Assembly: GCF_001295265.1 (NCBI RefSeq)
Contig: NZ_LJOD01000016.1
Span: 46,687-110,686, forward strand
From: Chryseobacterium indologenes
GTDB lineage: Bacteria; Bacteroidota; Bacteroidia; Flavobacteriales; Weeksellaceae
Length of the DNA: 64,000 nt
Direction of reading: 5' to 3'
Under the pieces are notes generated by a model, which was not told the origin of the DNA, did no database searches, and worked only from the letters and a program-made list of their open reading frames with translations. The position numbers and the translations under genes are program-made. Shown piece by piece: positions 45,278 to 54,155 of this stretch; the stretch's first letter is position 1, and each line of letters begins with the position of its first letter.

Positions 45278-46723
45278 CTAGACAGTTGTCAATCGTAATG
45301 TATTGGTTTTTCCGCCTTCGTAAGATGGAGTAGCATTGATATTGATCACGAAATCTCCGGTTTCAATATACCCGTAATTATGCGTTAACATATTGACCTG
45401 AATGATCGTTTCATCCGTAGATTTTTTCATATCGTAATAGTAGGCGTGTACACCCCAAAGAAGGTTCAGCATGGTGATCACCCTTTTATTACCACTGTAT
45501 ACAATGATATGGGAATTAGGTCTGTGAGCAGCAAGCTGGAATGCTGTATATCCTGAATGCGTAAGTGTAACAATGGCAGAAACATTGGTTGTTTTAGCAA
45601 TTCTTACCGCAGCAAGACATACCCTGTTCGTGATAAATCTTTCATCGATGCAGTTGTAATCTTTCTCGATAGGCTCATTTTTATGCTGGTAAAAATGGGT
45701 CATTTCAATATTCTTTACAATTTTTGCCATGTTTTCCACTACCTGTACCGGGTATCTTCCTACAGAAGTTTCTCCGGAAAGCATTACCGCGTCAGCACCG
45801 TCCAATACAGAGTTGGCTACGTCGTTTACTTCCGCTCTTGTTGGCGTAAGGCTGTTGATCATGGTTTCCATCATCTGGGTTGCAATAATCACCGGTTTTG
45901 AATAGAATCTTGCCTTTTCTACCAGGTTTTTCTGAATCGCAGGAACTTCTTCCATCGGAACTTCAACACCTAAGTCACCACGGGCGACCATTAAGCCATC
46001 ACATTCCAATAAGATTTCGTCAATATTTTTAACCCCTTCAGGCTTTTCAATTTTCGCAATGATTGGTGTTTTGAATTTACCGTTCGGGTGGGCATCAATC
46101 AATTTTTTCAGATCAATGATATCCTGTGCGTGGCGTACAAATGAAAGAGCAATCCAGTCAACCTCCATGTCAAGCATGAAATTAGCATCCTGAATGTCCT
46201 TTTCCGTCAGTGCAGGAAGAGATACATTGGTATTAGGAAGGTTTACTCCTTTTTTAGAGCTTAGAGGACCCCCTTGAATTGTTTTAGCCTTTACCGTATC
46301 CTTTTCATTGGTTTCAGTTACTTCCAGTACCAGTTTACCATCATCAATAAGAATTCTTTCTCCCACTTTTACGTCCTGAGGAAACTGCTGATAGGTCATA
46401 TACACTTTGGTAGAATCACCTTCCATTTTTTCGTTGGTAAATGTCAGGATATCTCCGGGGTTAAGATAAGAGCCTTCCTTTACAACACCTACTCTCAGTT
46501 TAGGGCCCTGAAGGTCTCCCAGGATTCCCACAGAGTAACCGTATTCCTTATTTAGTTCTCTGATGATTTCAATATTGTTTCGAACCAGGTCGTAATCTGC
46601 ATGTGAGAAATTTATTCTGAAAATATCAACACCCGCTTTCATAAGTCCTAACATGACCTCCTTAGATGATGAGGCAGGTCCTAGTGTTGCGATAATTTTT
46701 GTCTTCTTTAAATACTTATTCAT
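45278..46723 (-). CDS. pyk: Pyruvate kinase
   Basis: 481 aa. KIIATLGPASSS start; nucleotide and Mg2+ sites IDDGKLVLEV, IAKIEKPEGVKNIDEIL, and the signature MVARGDLGVEVPMEEVP; IATQMMETMI; C-terminal allosteric domain to the end. It makes pyruvate and ATP from phosphoenolpyruvate in the cytosol. Last gene of the acpP-fabF-rnc-IPExxxVDY-pyk operon; its start overlaps the preceding gene by 8 bp. Confidence 0.97.
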   Translation of the reverse strand: MNKYLKKTKIIATLGPASSSKEVMLGLMKAGVDIFRINFSHADYDLVRNNIEIIRELNKEYGYSVGILGDLQGPKLRVGVVKEGSYLNPGDILTFTNEKMEGDSTKVYMTYQQFPQDVKVGERILIDDGKLVLEVTETNEKDTVKAKTIQGGPLSSKKGVNLPNTNVSLPALTEKDIQDANFMLDMEVDWIALSFVRHAQDIIDLKKLIDAHPNGKFKTPIIAKIEKPEGVKNIDEILLECDGLMVARGDLGVEVPMEEVPAIQKNLVEKARFYSKPVIIATQMMETMINSLTPTRAEVNDVANSVLDGADAVMLSGETSVGRYPVQVVENMAKIVKNIEMTHFYQHKNEPIEKDYNCIDERFITNRVCLAAVRIAKTTNVSAIVTLTHSGYTAFQLAAHRPNSHIIVYSGNKRVITMLNLLWGVHAYYYDMKKSTDETIIQVNMLTHNYGYIETGDFVININATPSYEGGKTNTLRLTTV

Positions 46724-47189
46724 AATACTGGATAATTTGATAAAGTTCCTCGTCAGAACTTAGTGTATAATCTTGTATCGGAAACACAAGATTTTCAGGG
46801 AGCAAAATTACGGAAAAATCAGGAAATTGTTCCGAACTATGCAGAATATATTCTACATCTGCCTGATTATTTAATAAAAATTTAATATTTTCTTCTCCTG
46901 TGAAGAGTTCGGTCTGTAGTTTTTTTTGCTTACTTTCCGATGACCGGTTAGAAATAAAAGTAAAACAAGTCTTGGTAGACTTATGATAGGCTTCAAATCT
47001 TGGAAAAAAATAATCGTAATAATCCCCATGAAAGACAAGATCCTTCTTCCTGGAAAAATTGAGTCCGTTGTTCTGATTTATTTGATAGAAAAACTCATGA
47101 GCGGGTATATCTTTTGCTAATCTTACCAATCCTATGGCAATATCTTCAAATTCTATATCATCCAGATCATAAAGTTTTTGAATTTCCAA
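46716..47189 (-). CDS. IPExxxVDY family protein
   Basis: 157 aa, soluble. The placement between rnc and pyk, the length and segments such as IAIGLVRLAKDIPAHEFFYQ support this Bacteroidetes-specific family of unknown function. It overlaps rnc by 23 bp and pyk by 8 bp, so it is translationally coupled to both. Confidence 0.75.
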   Translation of the reverse strand: MEIQKLYDLDDIEFEDIAIGLVRLAKDIPAHEFFYQINQNNGLNFSRKKDLVFHGDYYDYFFPRFEAYHKSTKTCFTFISNRSSESKQKKLQTELFTGEENIKFLLNNQADVEYILHSSEQFPDFSVILLPENLVFPIQDYTLSSDEELYQIIQYYE

Positions 47190-47928
47190 GTATGTTTTCT
47201 TTTTTGTTTAAAATATAAAATGCCCTCTGTGCTGCCTTTTCTTCTGCTTTTTTCTTGGAAGTCTCAGCTGCGTTAGCTATTCTTTCGTCTCCCAGCCATA
47301 CATGGCACCTGAATACGACTGCTTTATTCGCCTGAGTTTCCTCGCAGGTTTCGTACTTTATATTTACTTTTTTCTTTTGGCTCCATTCAAGCAGAAGACC
47401 CTTGTAGCTTACAATTTTATTCTCAAGCTTGTTGATTTCCGTAGGGGTCAGAAGTTTTTCAAGAATAATCCTTTTACAGGCATCATACTGAAAATCCAGA
47501 TAAACGGCACCAATGAGTGCCTCAAATAAATTTCCGGAAATATTTTCACCTAAAGCTGCGGAGCCCTGCTTCTGCAGAAGATCGGTAAGCTTGAGGTCTT
47601 CCCCTAATTTATTAAGGTTTTTCCTGTTCACGATTTTTGATTTCATCTGGGTCAGATAACCCTCGTTAGCCTGAGGATACGTCTGGAACAGATGGCAGGA
47701 AATAATGGTACCCAAAACAGAATCTCCCAAAAATTCAAGCCTTTCATAATTGCTGTCTTGATTTTTAGAAGAACTTTTCAAAGAAAAAGCTTCACGGTAG
47801 AGCGCAATATTCTGAACCTCGGTACCCAACATTCTGTTCAGTTCAGTACTAAGGAAATAGTCTCTCTCCGTTAATTTTCTTTTTCTTTTTTTGAGAAGGA
47901 ATTTAGAAAAGTATTTCTGTAACTCCAT
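47167..47928 (-). CDS. rnc: Ribonuclease III
   Basis: 253 aa. The endonuclease domain signature YERLEFLGDSVLG (about 72-84) with the catalytic Glu/Asp residues, a second conserved acidic cluster in NLFEALIGAVYLD, and a C-terminal double-stranded RNA-binding domain (YKGLLLEWSQKKK, NAAETSKKKAEEKAAQRA). It cleaves double-stranded RNA in rRNA and mRNA maturation. In the acpP-fabF operon, 9 bp after fabF. Confidence 0.95.
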   Translation of the reverse strand: MELQKYFSKFLLKKRKRKLTERDYFLSTELNRMLGTEVQNIALYREAFSLKSSSKNQDSNYERLEFLGDSVLGTIISCHLFQTYPQANEGYLTQMKSKIVNRKNLNKLGEDLKLTDLLQKQGSAALGENISGNLFEALIGAVYLDFQYDACKRIILEKLLTPTEINKLENKIVSYKGLLLEWSQKKKVNIKYETCEETQANKAVVFRCHVWLGDERIANAAETSKKKAEEKAAQRAFYILNKKENILGNSKTL

Positions 47929-47937
47929 TCAGTAAAT

Positions 47938-49182
47938 TTAGATTTTCTTAAATAGAACGCAAGCGTTGTGCCCGCCAAATCCAAAAGTATTGCTCATGGC
48001 TACTTTTACATCTTTTTTCACAGCTTTATTAAACGTAAAGTTAAGTCTGCTGTCAATATTTTCATCATCAGTAAAGTGGTTGATGGTAGGAGGAACAATA
48101 CCATGAATAATAGTTCCCAACGCAGCGATAGCTTCAATTACCCCTGCAGCACCCAGAAGGTGGCCGGTCATTGATTTTGTAGAATTAATCTGAATATCAT
48201 AAGCGTGTTCACCCAATAGTCTTGAAATAGCGTTGGATTCTGCAATATCTCCTAATGGAGTAGAGGTACCATGCATATTGATGTGGTCTACTTCATCAGC
48301 AGTTAAGCCTGCGTCTTCCAGACAGTTTTTCATAACCAGGTAAGCGCCTAAGCCCTCAGGATGCGGAGCGGTCATGTGATGTGCGTCTGCACTCATACCG
48401 CCTCCTTTTAATTCTGCATAAATTGTGGCACCTCGTTTTACCGCGTGCTCATATTCTTCAAGGATGATGCATCCTGCACCTTCGCCCAGTACAAAACCGT
48501 CTCTGTCTTTGTCAAAAGGTCTTGAAGCTGTTTTTGGATCATCATTTCTTGTAGAAAGTGCCATCATTGCATTGAATCCACCGACACCACTTGCTGTAAC
48601 GGCTGCTTCAGAGCCTCCGCACACAATAACATCTGCTTTTCCAAGCTGGATAAGCATTTTGGAATCAATTAAAGCGTTTGCCGAAGAGGCGCATGCAGAT
48701 ACCGTTGTGTAATTTGGCCCGTGGAATCCGTATTCAATTGAGATGTGTCCCGGAGTAATATCCGCGATCATCTTTGGAATAAAGAACGGGTTGAATCTCG
48801 GTATTTCAGTGTTGGCCCAACCTAAAACTTCAGTTTCAAAGGTCTCTAAACCTCCGATTCCTGAACCCCAGATTACACCGACTCTGTTTTTATCTACATT
48901 ATCTTCAATAATTCGGGAATGGGCTACTGCTTCTTTAGCAGCTACCATACCCAATTGGGTATTACGGTCCATTTTCTTGGCTTCTTTCTTATCGAAATGC
49001 TGCAATGGATCGAACCCTTTTACTTCGCAGGCGAATTTGGTCTTAAAGTTTGTGGCATCAAAAAGAGTAATCGGAGCTGCACCGCTCTCACCTTTCACAA
49101 GATTTTCCCAGTATTCTTTTGCATTTTTTCCAATCGGTGTTATTGCGCCAAAACCGGTTACAACTACTCTTTTTAATTCCAT
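47938..49182 (-). CDS. fabF: Beta-ketoacyl-ACP synthase II
   Basis: 414 aa. Catalytic Cys in TTVSACASSANA, His in HGTSTPLGD and His in STKSMTGHLLGAAG form the Cys-His-His triad of elongating condensing enzymes. It condenses malonyl-ACP with acyl-ACP in fatty acid elongation. Directly after acpP (34 bp), matching its substrate carrier. Confidence 0.97.
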   Translation of the reverse strand: MELKRVVVTGFGAITPIGKNAKEYWENLVKGESGAAPITLFDATNFKTKFACEVKGFDPLQHFDKKEAKKMDRNTQLGMVAAKEAVAHSRIIEDNVDKNRVGVIWGSGIGGLETFETEVLGWANTEIPRFNPFFIPKMIADITPGHISIEYGFHGPNYTTVSACASSANALIDSKMLIQLGKADVIVCGGSEAAVTASGVGGFNAMMALSTRNDDPKTASRPFDKDRDGFVLGEGAGCIILEEYEHAVKRGATIYAELKGGGMSADAHHMTAPHPEGLGAYLVMKNCLEDAGLTADEVDHINMHGTSTPLGDIAESNAISRLLGEHAYDIQINSTKSMTGHLLGAAGVIEAIAALGTIIHGIVPPTINHFTDDENIDSRLNFTFNKAVKKDVKVAMSNTFGFGGHNACVLFKKI

Positions 49183-49216
49183 AAACTTTTTAAATTTTCT
49201 TTTTTGTTGAAGAATA

Positions 49217-49456
49217 TTATTTATTTACTACTTCCTCGATATAAGCAATAGCGTGTCCTACAGTAGTAATTTTTTCAGCCTGATCATCAGGGATTTGAAT
49301 GTTGAATTCTTTTTCAAACTCCATGATAAGTTCAACTGTATCCAATGAATCAGCTCCTAGATCGTTAGTGAAGCTAGCTTCAGGAGTTACTTCTGTTTCT
49401 TCAACGTCAAGCTTATCAGCGATGATAGCTTTTACTCTTGATGCAATGTCTGACAT
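49217..49456 (-). CDS. acpP: Acyl carrier protein
   Basis: 79 aa, acidic. The phosphopantetheine attachment site is Ser37 in GADSLDTVELIMEFE. It carries acyl chains in fatty acid and lipid A synthesis. First gene of the operon, with a promoter box 32 bp upstream. Confidence 0.98.
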   Translation of the reverse strand: MSDIASRVKAIIADKLDVEETEVTPEASFTNDLGADSLDTVELIMEFEKEFNIQIPDDQAEKITTVGHAIAYIEEVVNK

Positions 49457-49487
49457 AGTAAATTATTTTTTTAATTGTTAGATGGTG

Positions 49488-49495
49488 CAAATATA
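49488..49495 (-). promoter_or_regulatory. -7 box TATATTTG before acpP
   Basis: TAnnTTTG match on the minus strand, 32 bp before the acpP ATG. Confidence 0.55.
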
Positions 49496-49611
49496 TAAAA
49501 TTCTTTACGATAAAACATTTTTTTAGTCTTTTTTGTGGATAACGATTCCTGATTTTGAATAATAAAAGTTTAGTCTTTTCGTTTTCAGGAGTTTATATTG
49601 GTGTATATTAT

Positions 49612-50019
49612 ATGGCGTCTGAAGATTAAGTAATATCAATTATTCCTTCTACTTTACTGTTTTTCATGAAGGGGAACTGTTTGTTCCCTGCAATACCTTA
49701 GTCTATGGTGATTTCAGAAGAGATGGAGCTTAATAACGGAGAGCATAAGAAGATGTTTCGGAGCGGAGATGTGTATCTTGTCAGGAAAAGTCTACCTTAC
49801 CGGAAGATGCCTGGCCGCGTTTAAAGCAATTTTGAAAAGATATTCGGAATAGCACCCGGGGGAAGTGGCTGCTCCAGAGAAAGCTTCAGGAACCCGTTAT
49901 CTTCTGGAAAAGGGAAAAATTTCATGCATTTATACTGATATCGGATTTGAAGATCATCCCATTTTTCATTCGTATTTAAAAAACAGTTTGGATTGCCGCC
50001 TAGTGAATTGTCCTTATAA
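49612..50019 (+). pseudogene. AraC-family transcription regulator, decayed
   Basis: AraC-like segments occur in order but in different frames: a cupin-like part (TVFHEGELFVPCNTLVYGDF, then MELNNGEHKKMFRSGDVYLV in the ORF 49705-49824), then LAAFKA/FEKIFGIAPG, then TRYLLEKGKISCIYTDIGFE with DHPIFHSYLK (about 49892-49981), then KQFGLPPSEL ending at TAA 50019. The second helix-turn-helix signature of AraC proteins (DIGFEDxxxFxxxFKKQFGxxPS) is plain. At least three frameshifts or stops separate the pieces, so it cannot be functional. Confidence 0.8.
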
Positions 50020-50187
50020 CATCTACCCTTGCTATATGAAATAATAAAGTGTTTCGTCTTATATCTTTTCATAATAGAAAAATTGCTAATCATGCTGTAT
50101 ATAGGGGTTTGTAGCTTTTTAGCGGACCAGAATTTATCATTTAAAAGCAATTGATATTTTGAATAACTATAATTTGCGGCTTCATTA

Positions 50188-50220
50188 TTTGCGGTTATTC
50201 ATTATTTATGAGTAACTTTG
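50188..50220 (+). promoter_or_regulatory. Full Bacteroidetes-type promoter (TTTG-N21-TAACTTTG)
   Basis: TTTG at 50188-50191 and TAACTTTG at 50213-50220, 21 bp apart; both boxes agree with the Bacteroidetes sigma-factor consensus (TTTG and TAnnTTTG, spacing about 17-23). This is the only box in the window for which I also see a good -33 element. It points towards the reverse transcriptase gene, 263 bp downstream. Confidence 0.55.
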
Positions 50221-50263
50221 CCGTGATTCTCATTTATTTGAGTTTTCATGGTTATTAGTTTTT

Positions 50264-50291
50264 ATCCTCGAAGAAATTCGGGGATTTTTTG
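50264..50291 (+). terminator. Hairpin with GAAA loop and T run
   Basis: ATCCTCGAA pairs with TTCGGGGAT (one U-G pair) around GAAA, followed by TTTTTT. It lies about 40 bp after the predicted start point of the 50188-50220 promoter, so it could end a short RNA or insulate the following gene. Confidence 0.75.
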
Positions 50292-50390
50292 TTCTATATT
50301 GGCTTTGTTGATGGGAATTAAGGCAAGAGGGTTTGGAATAAAGGAAAAAAGAGAAATAATATAGTTGTTACATACTCTTTTTAGCTTGAG

Positions 50391-50435
50391 AAAAATATAG
50401 GGAAAATACGTATTGATTTTTCCTATATTTTTTTT
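50391..50435. terminator. 16-bp hairpin upstream of the reverse transcriptase
   Basis: Bases 50391-50406 pair with 50417-50432 (16 bp, one G-U) around a 10-nt loop; A-rich left arm and U-rich right arm. It resembles a bidirectional terminator and lies 47 bp before the RT start codon. Confidence 0.6.
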
Positions 50436-50482
50436 ATAATTGTTCAATATAAACAATAATCTGAAAGAAACAAAAATAACAA

Positions 50483-52291
50483 ATGCTGGATCAATCTTTC
50501 TCATCAAAAGCCTTTTATGAAATTTTTGACATGGAAAATCGTAAAGGTATTAATATCGAAAAAAGATTTCAAACAAACTTTGCACGATCAATAGTAAAAA
50601 CAGAAGAACTAAAAGCTATTGGAAAGCAAATTCAGAGTGAAACTGATTTAGATAGAAAGAAAATTCTATTTAAGAATAGAAAAGAAATTAAAAAATCAAG
50701 AGAGATAATTTTATCTGAAATTTTAGAAAATATTTCTGAGAAAATAAAAAAGCACAAGATCAATTTAACAAGAGGTAAAGTGCATGGTAAAAGAAGCTAT
50801 TTATTTGAAGAAAATGCTGAGAATTTTTTTATTTCGAAAAAAAATCAAAAAAATGTGAATGGTACTTATGATGTAAAACAAGCTTCAAGGTATTCGATTT
50901 TAAATGAGTTACTAAATTTACTTGAAGATAAGTTTCCTAAGTATATTGTAAGAACAGATATTAAAAACTTTTATGAGTCGATACCTCAAAAATTGCTTTT
51001 ACAAAAAATTAATGAAGACTATCTTTTAAGTATCAAGACTAAAGATTACATAAATCAAATATTTGATAGTTATAATTCCTTGACAGGTCAGAGAAATAAA
51101 GATATAGCTAAAGGTGTTCCTAGAGGAATTGGTATAAGTGCTTATCTAGCCGAATTATTTATGAGAAGAATAGATAATAGAATTAGGGAACTTGATGATA
51201 TGATTTATTATGCTCGTTATGTTGATGATATAATAGTTGTTTTTATTCCAGAAAAGAATCATGGAAATGTTTATTTCAGAGAATATCTAAAACAGATGAA
51301 GAGTATCATAAAAGAGGAGGCTGGAGATGATTTTAAAATCAATGATGAAAAAACAAATGAGTACAATTTAATTGATGGAATAAAAGCAATTACACTTGAA
51401 GAACACCATTACTTAGATAAAGCTTACAAAAAAAAGCAAAGCAAAGTAAATCCAAAGTTCATTAATTTCTTAGGATATAAGATTGGAACAAAAGAAAAGA
51501 TATATAAAAAGACCGAAAATCATAATGGGAGTATTGTAGAAGTTGCAGATGGTAGGTCGTTGCATGAATTGTGTATTCAATTATCTGAAAATAAGATTAA
51601 AAAATATAACGAAAAAATAAGATTATCCTTTAATCATTTTAATAAAAAGAAGCAACATGACAGAAAATATGCTTTCAAACTATTATGTGCAAGATTAAAT
51701 TATTTAACCTCCAATACCAAGTTACGGAATAATAAAGATAAAGTTTTTGTTGGTATTTATTATTCTAATCCTTTTTTAAATAGTATGACCTCACTAGAAT
51801 TGTTGCAAAATAGAATAAAGTGGTTTGTCTCAAGAAGTGGTCTTACCATCGAAGAGAAAATTAAAGTAGAACGATATTGTTTTATAAAAGGTTTTAAACA
51901 TAAAAAATTTTATTTAACTCCATTGAGTAGCAAGAAATATAAAAATCATAATTGTAAAAGGAACAATGTGAATAATGACGGAAGTTTTGCTTTGAAATGT
52001 GCTGAGAGAGCAATACAAATACACCCTTATTTAGCTAATGCTTTAATATTACAGGCTGAAACCCATACAAAGCAGTTTCAAAAGCTGATGAAAGAACAGA
52101 ACACAAAAGATATTCAGGCTACAACATTAAACAATCCAAAGGCTAAAGAATTGTTTGATATGATGAATAAAGAATATAGCCATATTCACAAAATAGGCTA
52201 CCGCAGTATGCCAGAAGAAATGTATTTGGATTGGCTGGTATCTCTAAAAACTGAACGATCAAAATATGAAGATACGAGATTGCAGAAATAA
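50483..52291 (+). CDS. Reverse transcriptase, Abi/DRT-like (602 aa)
   Basis: 602 aa from the ATG at 50483. An N-terminal helical, basic region (1-150), then RT palm/finger motifs: motif A IVRTDIKNFYESI with D159, motif B KGVPRGIGIS (210-219), motif C YARYVDDIIVVF with Y246-V-D-D249. After the thumb, a C-terminal region of about 200 aa (CAERAIQIHPYLANALIL, MPEEMYLDWL) is helical and unassigned. It is longer than retron RTs and lacks the group II intron maturase arrangement, so it belongs with the stand-alone RTs of the Abi/UG (defence-associated, DRT) kind; the exact class is undecided. Lys/Ile/Asn-rich codon use, unlike neighbours, suggests transfer. The TM partner gene follows 16 bp later. 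Confidence 0.85.
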   Translation: MLDQSFSSKAFYEIFDMENRKGINIEKRFQTNFARSIVKTEELKAIGKQIQSETDLDRKKILFKNRKEIKKSREIILSEILENISEKIKKHKINLTRGKVHGKRSYLFEENAENFFISKKNQKNVNGTYDVKQASRYSILNELLNLLEDKFPKYIVRTDIKNFYESIPQKLLLQKINEDYLLSIKTKDYINQIFDSYNSLTGQRNKDIAKGVPRGIGISAYLAELFMRRIDNRIRELDDMIYYARYVDDIIVVFIPEKNHGNVYFREYLKQMKSIIKEEAGDDFKINDEKTNEYNLIDGIKAITLEEHHYLDKAYKKKQSKVNPKFINFLGYKIGTKEKIYKKTENHNGSIVEVADGRSLHELCIQLSENKIKKYNEKIRLSFNHFNKKKQHDRKYAFKLLCARLNYLTSNTKLRNNKDKVFVGIYYSNPFLNSMTSLELLQNRIKWFVSRSGLTIEEKIKVERYCFIKGFKHKKFYLTPLSSKKYKNHNCKRNNVNNDGSFALKCAERAIQIHPYLANALILQAETHTKQFQKLMKEQNTKDIQATTLNNPKAKELFDMMNKEYSHIHKIGYRSMPEEMYLDWLVSLKTERSKYEDTRLQK

Positions 52292-52307
52292 ATACAATTT
52301 ATAGAAA

Positions 52308-52955
52308 ATGGATAAAATTATTACTGAGCAAATACAAGCAAGCTTTAAGGATAATAATGAATTAATGATAGGTTTATTAATTATATACACATTAATAACA
52401 ATTATAATTCAATTCATTTCCAATTATTGTTTGAGTAAGAAAATAGAAACTTTTAAAAATGATTTAAAAAGAAGTGAAATAAAATTCAGTAAACATTCTC
52501 AAATGCAGATTGAATGTTTAAAAAATATGTATAATAATGTAGTAGATTGGCACTTTAGCTTTTATGAATTACTTAATCCTAAATATTTGACACATGCTTC
52601 ATTAAAGAGTAACATAAATAATTTGAATATTATCTTCAAATCAAACATGGATTATTTTCACCGAAATAAAATTTTATTAACTGAAGAAATTATAAAACAA
52701 ATAGGAGTAGTACATTCAAAATTCAAGAAAATTCAAGAATTGTGCAACAAAGAATTAGATACCCTTTCAAGTATCGAAGAATATTATATGAGTGATGAAC
52801 CTCAAACAATATATAATGAACCAGAAAACGAGACAAGTGAAATAAAAAACCGAATTGAAGAGTTAAAAGCTAATTATGAAGTCTCTAGTTTTGAAGATGA
52901 TTTAAAAAAATTACGTGAATTAGTTGAAAACTACTTTAAAGAACTTACAAATTAA
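52308..52955 (+). CDS. Membrane-anchored coiled-coil protein, RT partner
   Basis: 215 aa. One strong transmembrane helix at about residues 19-41 (LMIGLLIIYTLITIIIQFIS), then a long cytosolic helical/coiled-coil part rich in Lys, Glu and Asn (SKKIETFKNDLKRSEIKF, SEIKNRIEELKANY). No family is recognised. Its position 16 bp after the RT stop indicates co-transcription. Membrane proteins are often the toxic arm of antiviral systems, so an effector or anchor role for the RT is inferred only. Confidence 0.72.
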   Translation: MDKIITEQIQASFKDNNELMIGLLIIYTLITIIIQFISNYCLSKKIETFKNDLKRSEIKFSKHSQMQIECLKNMYNNVVDWHFSFYELLNPKYLTHASLKSNINNLNIIFKSNMDYFHRNKILLTEEIIKQIGVVHSKFKKIQELCNKELDTLSSIEEYYMSDEPQTIYNEPENETSEIKNRIEELKANYEVSSFEDDLKKLRELVENYFKELTN

Positions 52956-53008
52956 ATCCGTTATATTTCTACCATAATCATTCAAAACAATATTTTAGGG
53001 ATTTTTTT

Positions 53009-53063
53009 TGACAGTTTTCATGATACAGGTTACGTTTTTTACGATTATAAATTAAAACTGTCA
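53009..53063. repeat. 10-bp inverted repeat between convergent genes
   Basis: TGACAGTTTT (53009-53018) and AAAACTGTCA (53054-53063) are perfect inverse copies separated by 35 bp. The left copy sits in a T-rich context repeated at 60719-60734. It may be a weak terminator or a module-end repeat. Confidence 0.5.
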
Positions 53064-53129
53064 GATCAAGTAGTGGCTATTACAGTATAGCTTTATAAAT
53101 CGATAATATAAATAATTTCTGAATACAAT

Positions 53130-54155
53130 TTATCTAATACTAAATGATGGATGTCTTAGAGGATTAATTCCATTTTTAAAATGATTTAGGTTAACCTTTA
53201 TTTTCAGAAAGTCTAATTGCAAACGAATTTGTATATCTTCCGAACTAATGAAGAAAAATTTTTTGTTATTTTGGTTGATTATTTCGTTGATATTTCTTTT
53301 AGTTCCCCTATATTCTTGAAAATTATTAGAAAGTTCATGGGTATATTCTTCAGAGATAAAATTATTAAAATAAATTTGAGACTCACAATTAATAAACTGT
53401 AATCCATTTAACTGATGTATTGTATCAATAGATTCTGTTGAACAACAATTAACATCATCTCCTAAATCATATACCTCTGGATCATACAAACAAATCATAA
53501 GTCTAGGATGAATTGGATAGAATATTTGTAAGCCTTTTGCGACTAAACCTGTAGCTCCAATATAATTGCCAGCCTGTTCCATCAATTGATTATAAAAAAT
53601 GATAGGAGAATCAGATGTAATAAATGGAAGTAAAGAAAGATTAACTATAAATCTAAAATCAAGATAATCTAATAGCTTCTCGTGTTCGATGGAATGCAAT
53701 AATCCAAGTAATACAGGATTTTCATGTTGTAAAGTAGCATCTTTTAGGCTTTCCCATAATTCTGGCTTAAATTCTTTAACAAAAGCTTTTAGCCCTTTGT
53801 TTAAACTTTCCATTATATTTTCACCAGAATTTGGAGTTCGAAAGGCTTGATACAACATGAATCTTTTTATCAATTTAAATCCATTGCTTTCAATTGGAGG
53901 AGGAATTAATACTTTTTCCTCTGTCCAGTAATAAAACATTTTTGCAACGTTACCTTCAATGTGAGCTAAAGCATTTTCTATTTCATCATCTTCTCCATAT
54001 AGAAAATTTCCATAAGCTTGATTTTTCAATGCAGCATTAGGTATAAATTTTTTATTATTGAGATTGTATAGCCCTAAAAACTTACCCCCATTATTAATGG
54101 AAAATCTTTTTAAATAAAACCTAGGTATGTAATGATGCTTTTTTTTCTTTACCAT
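53130..54155 (-). CDS. DUF4238 domain-containing protein
   Basis: 341 aa, no signal peptide. KKHHYIPRFYLKRFS at the start is the hallmark of DUF4238, and LPFITSDSPIIFYNQ in the middle (about 192-206) with HPRLMICLYD fit the rest of that family. The biochemical activity is unknown; the conserved His/Arg/Tyr cluster and the ITSDSP motif suggest an enzyme. Last gene of the minus-strand operon; its ATG overlaps the stop of the preceding small gene in TAATG, so the two are translationally coupled. In this setting it is a candidate effector. Confidence 0.85.
   Translation of the reverse strand: MVKKKKHHYIPRFYLKRFSINNGGKFLGLYNLNNKKFIPNAALKNQAYGNFLYGEDDEIENALAHIEGNVAKMFYYWTEEKVLIPPPIESNGFKLIKRFMLYQAFRTPNSGENIMESLNKGLKAFVKEFKPELWESLKDATLQHENPVLLGLLHSIEHEKLLDYLDFRFIVNLSLLPFITSDSPIIFYNQLMEQAGNYIGATGLVAKGLQIFYPIHPRLMICLYDPEVYDLGDDVNCCSTESIDTIHQLNGLQFINCESQIYFNNFISEEYTHELSNNFQEYRGTKRNINEIINQNNKKFFFISSEDIQIRLQLDFLKIKVNLNHFKNGINPLRHPSFSIR

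Noticed and set aside
48743..49210. 155-codon plus-strand frame
   Set aside because: Shadow of fabF on the opposite strand.
49821..50150. 109-codon minus-strand frame
   Set aside because: It overlaps the AraC remnant, whose plus-strand fragments are clearly recognisable; the minus frame has no signal.
50262..50507. 81-codon minus-strand frame before the RT
   Set aside because: It runs through two strong hairpins and is Ile/Asn/Phe-rich; a by-product of AT-rich DNA.
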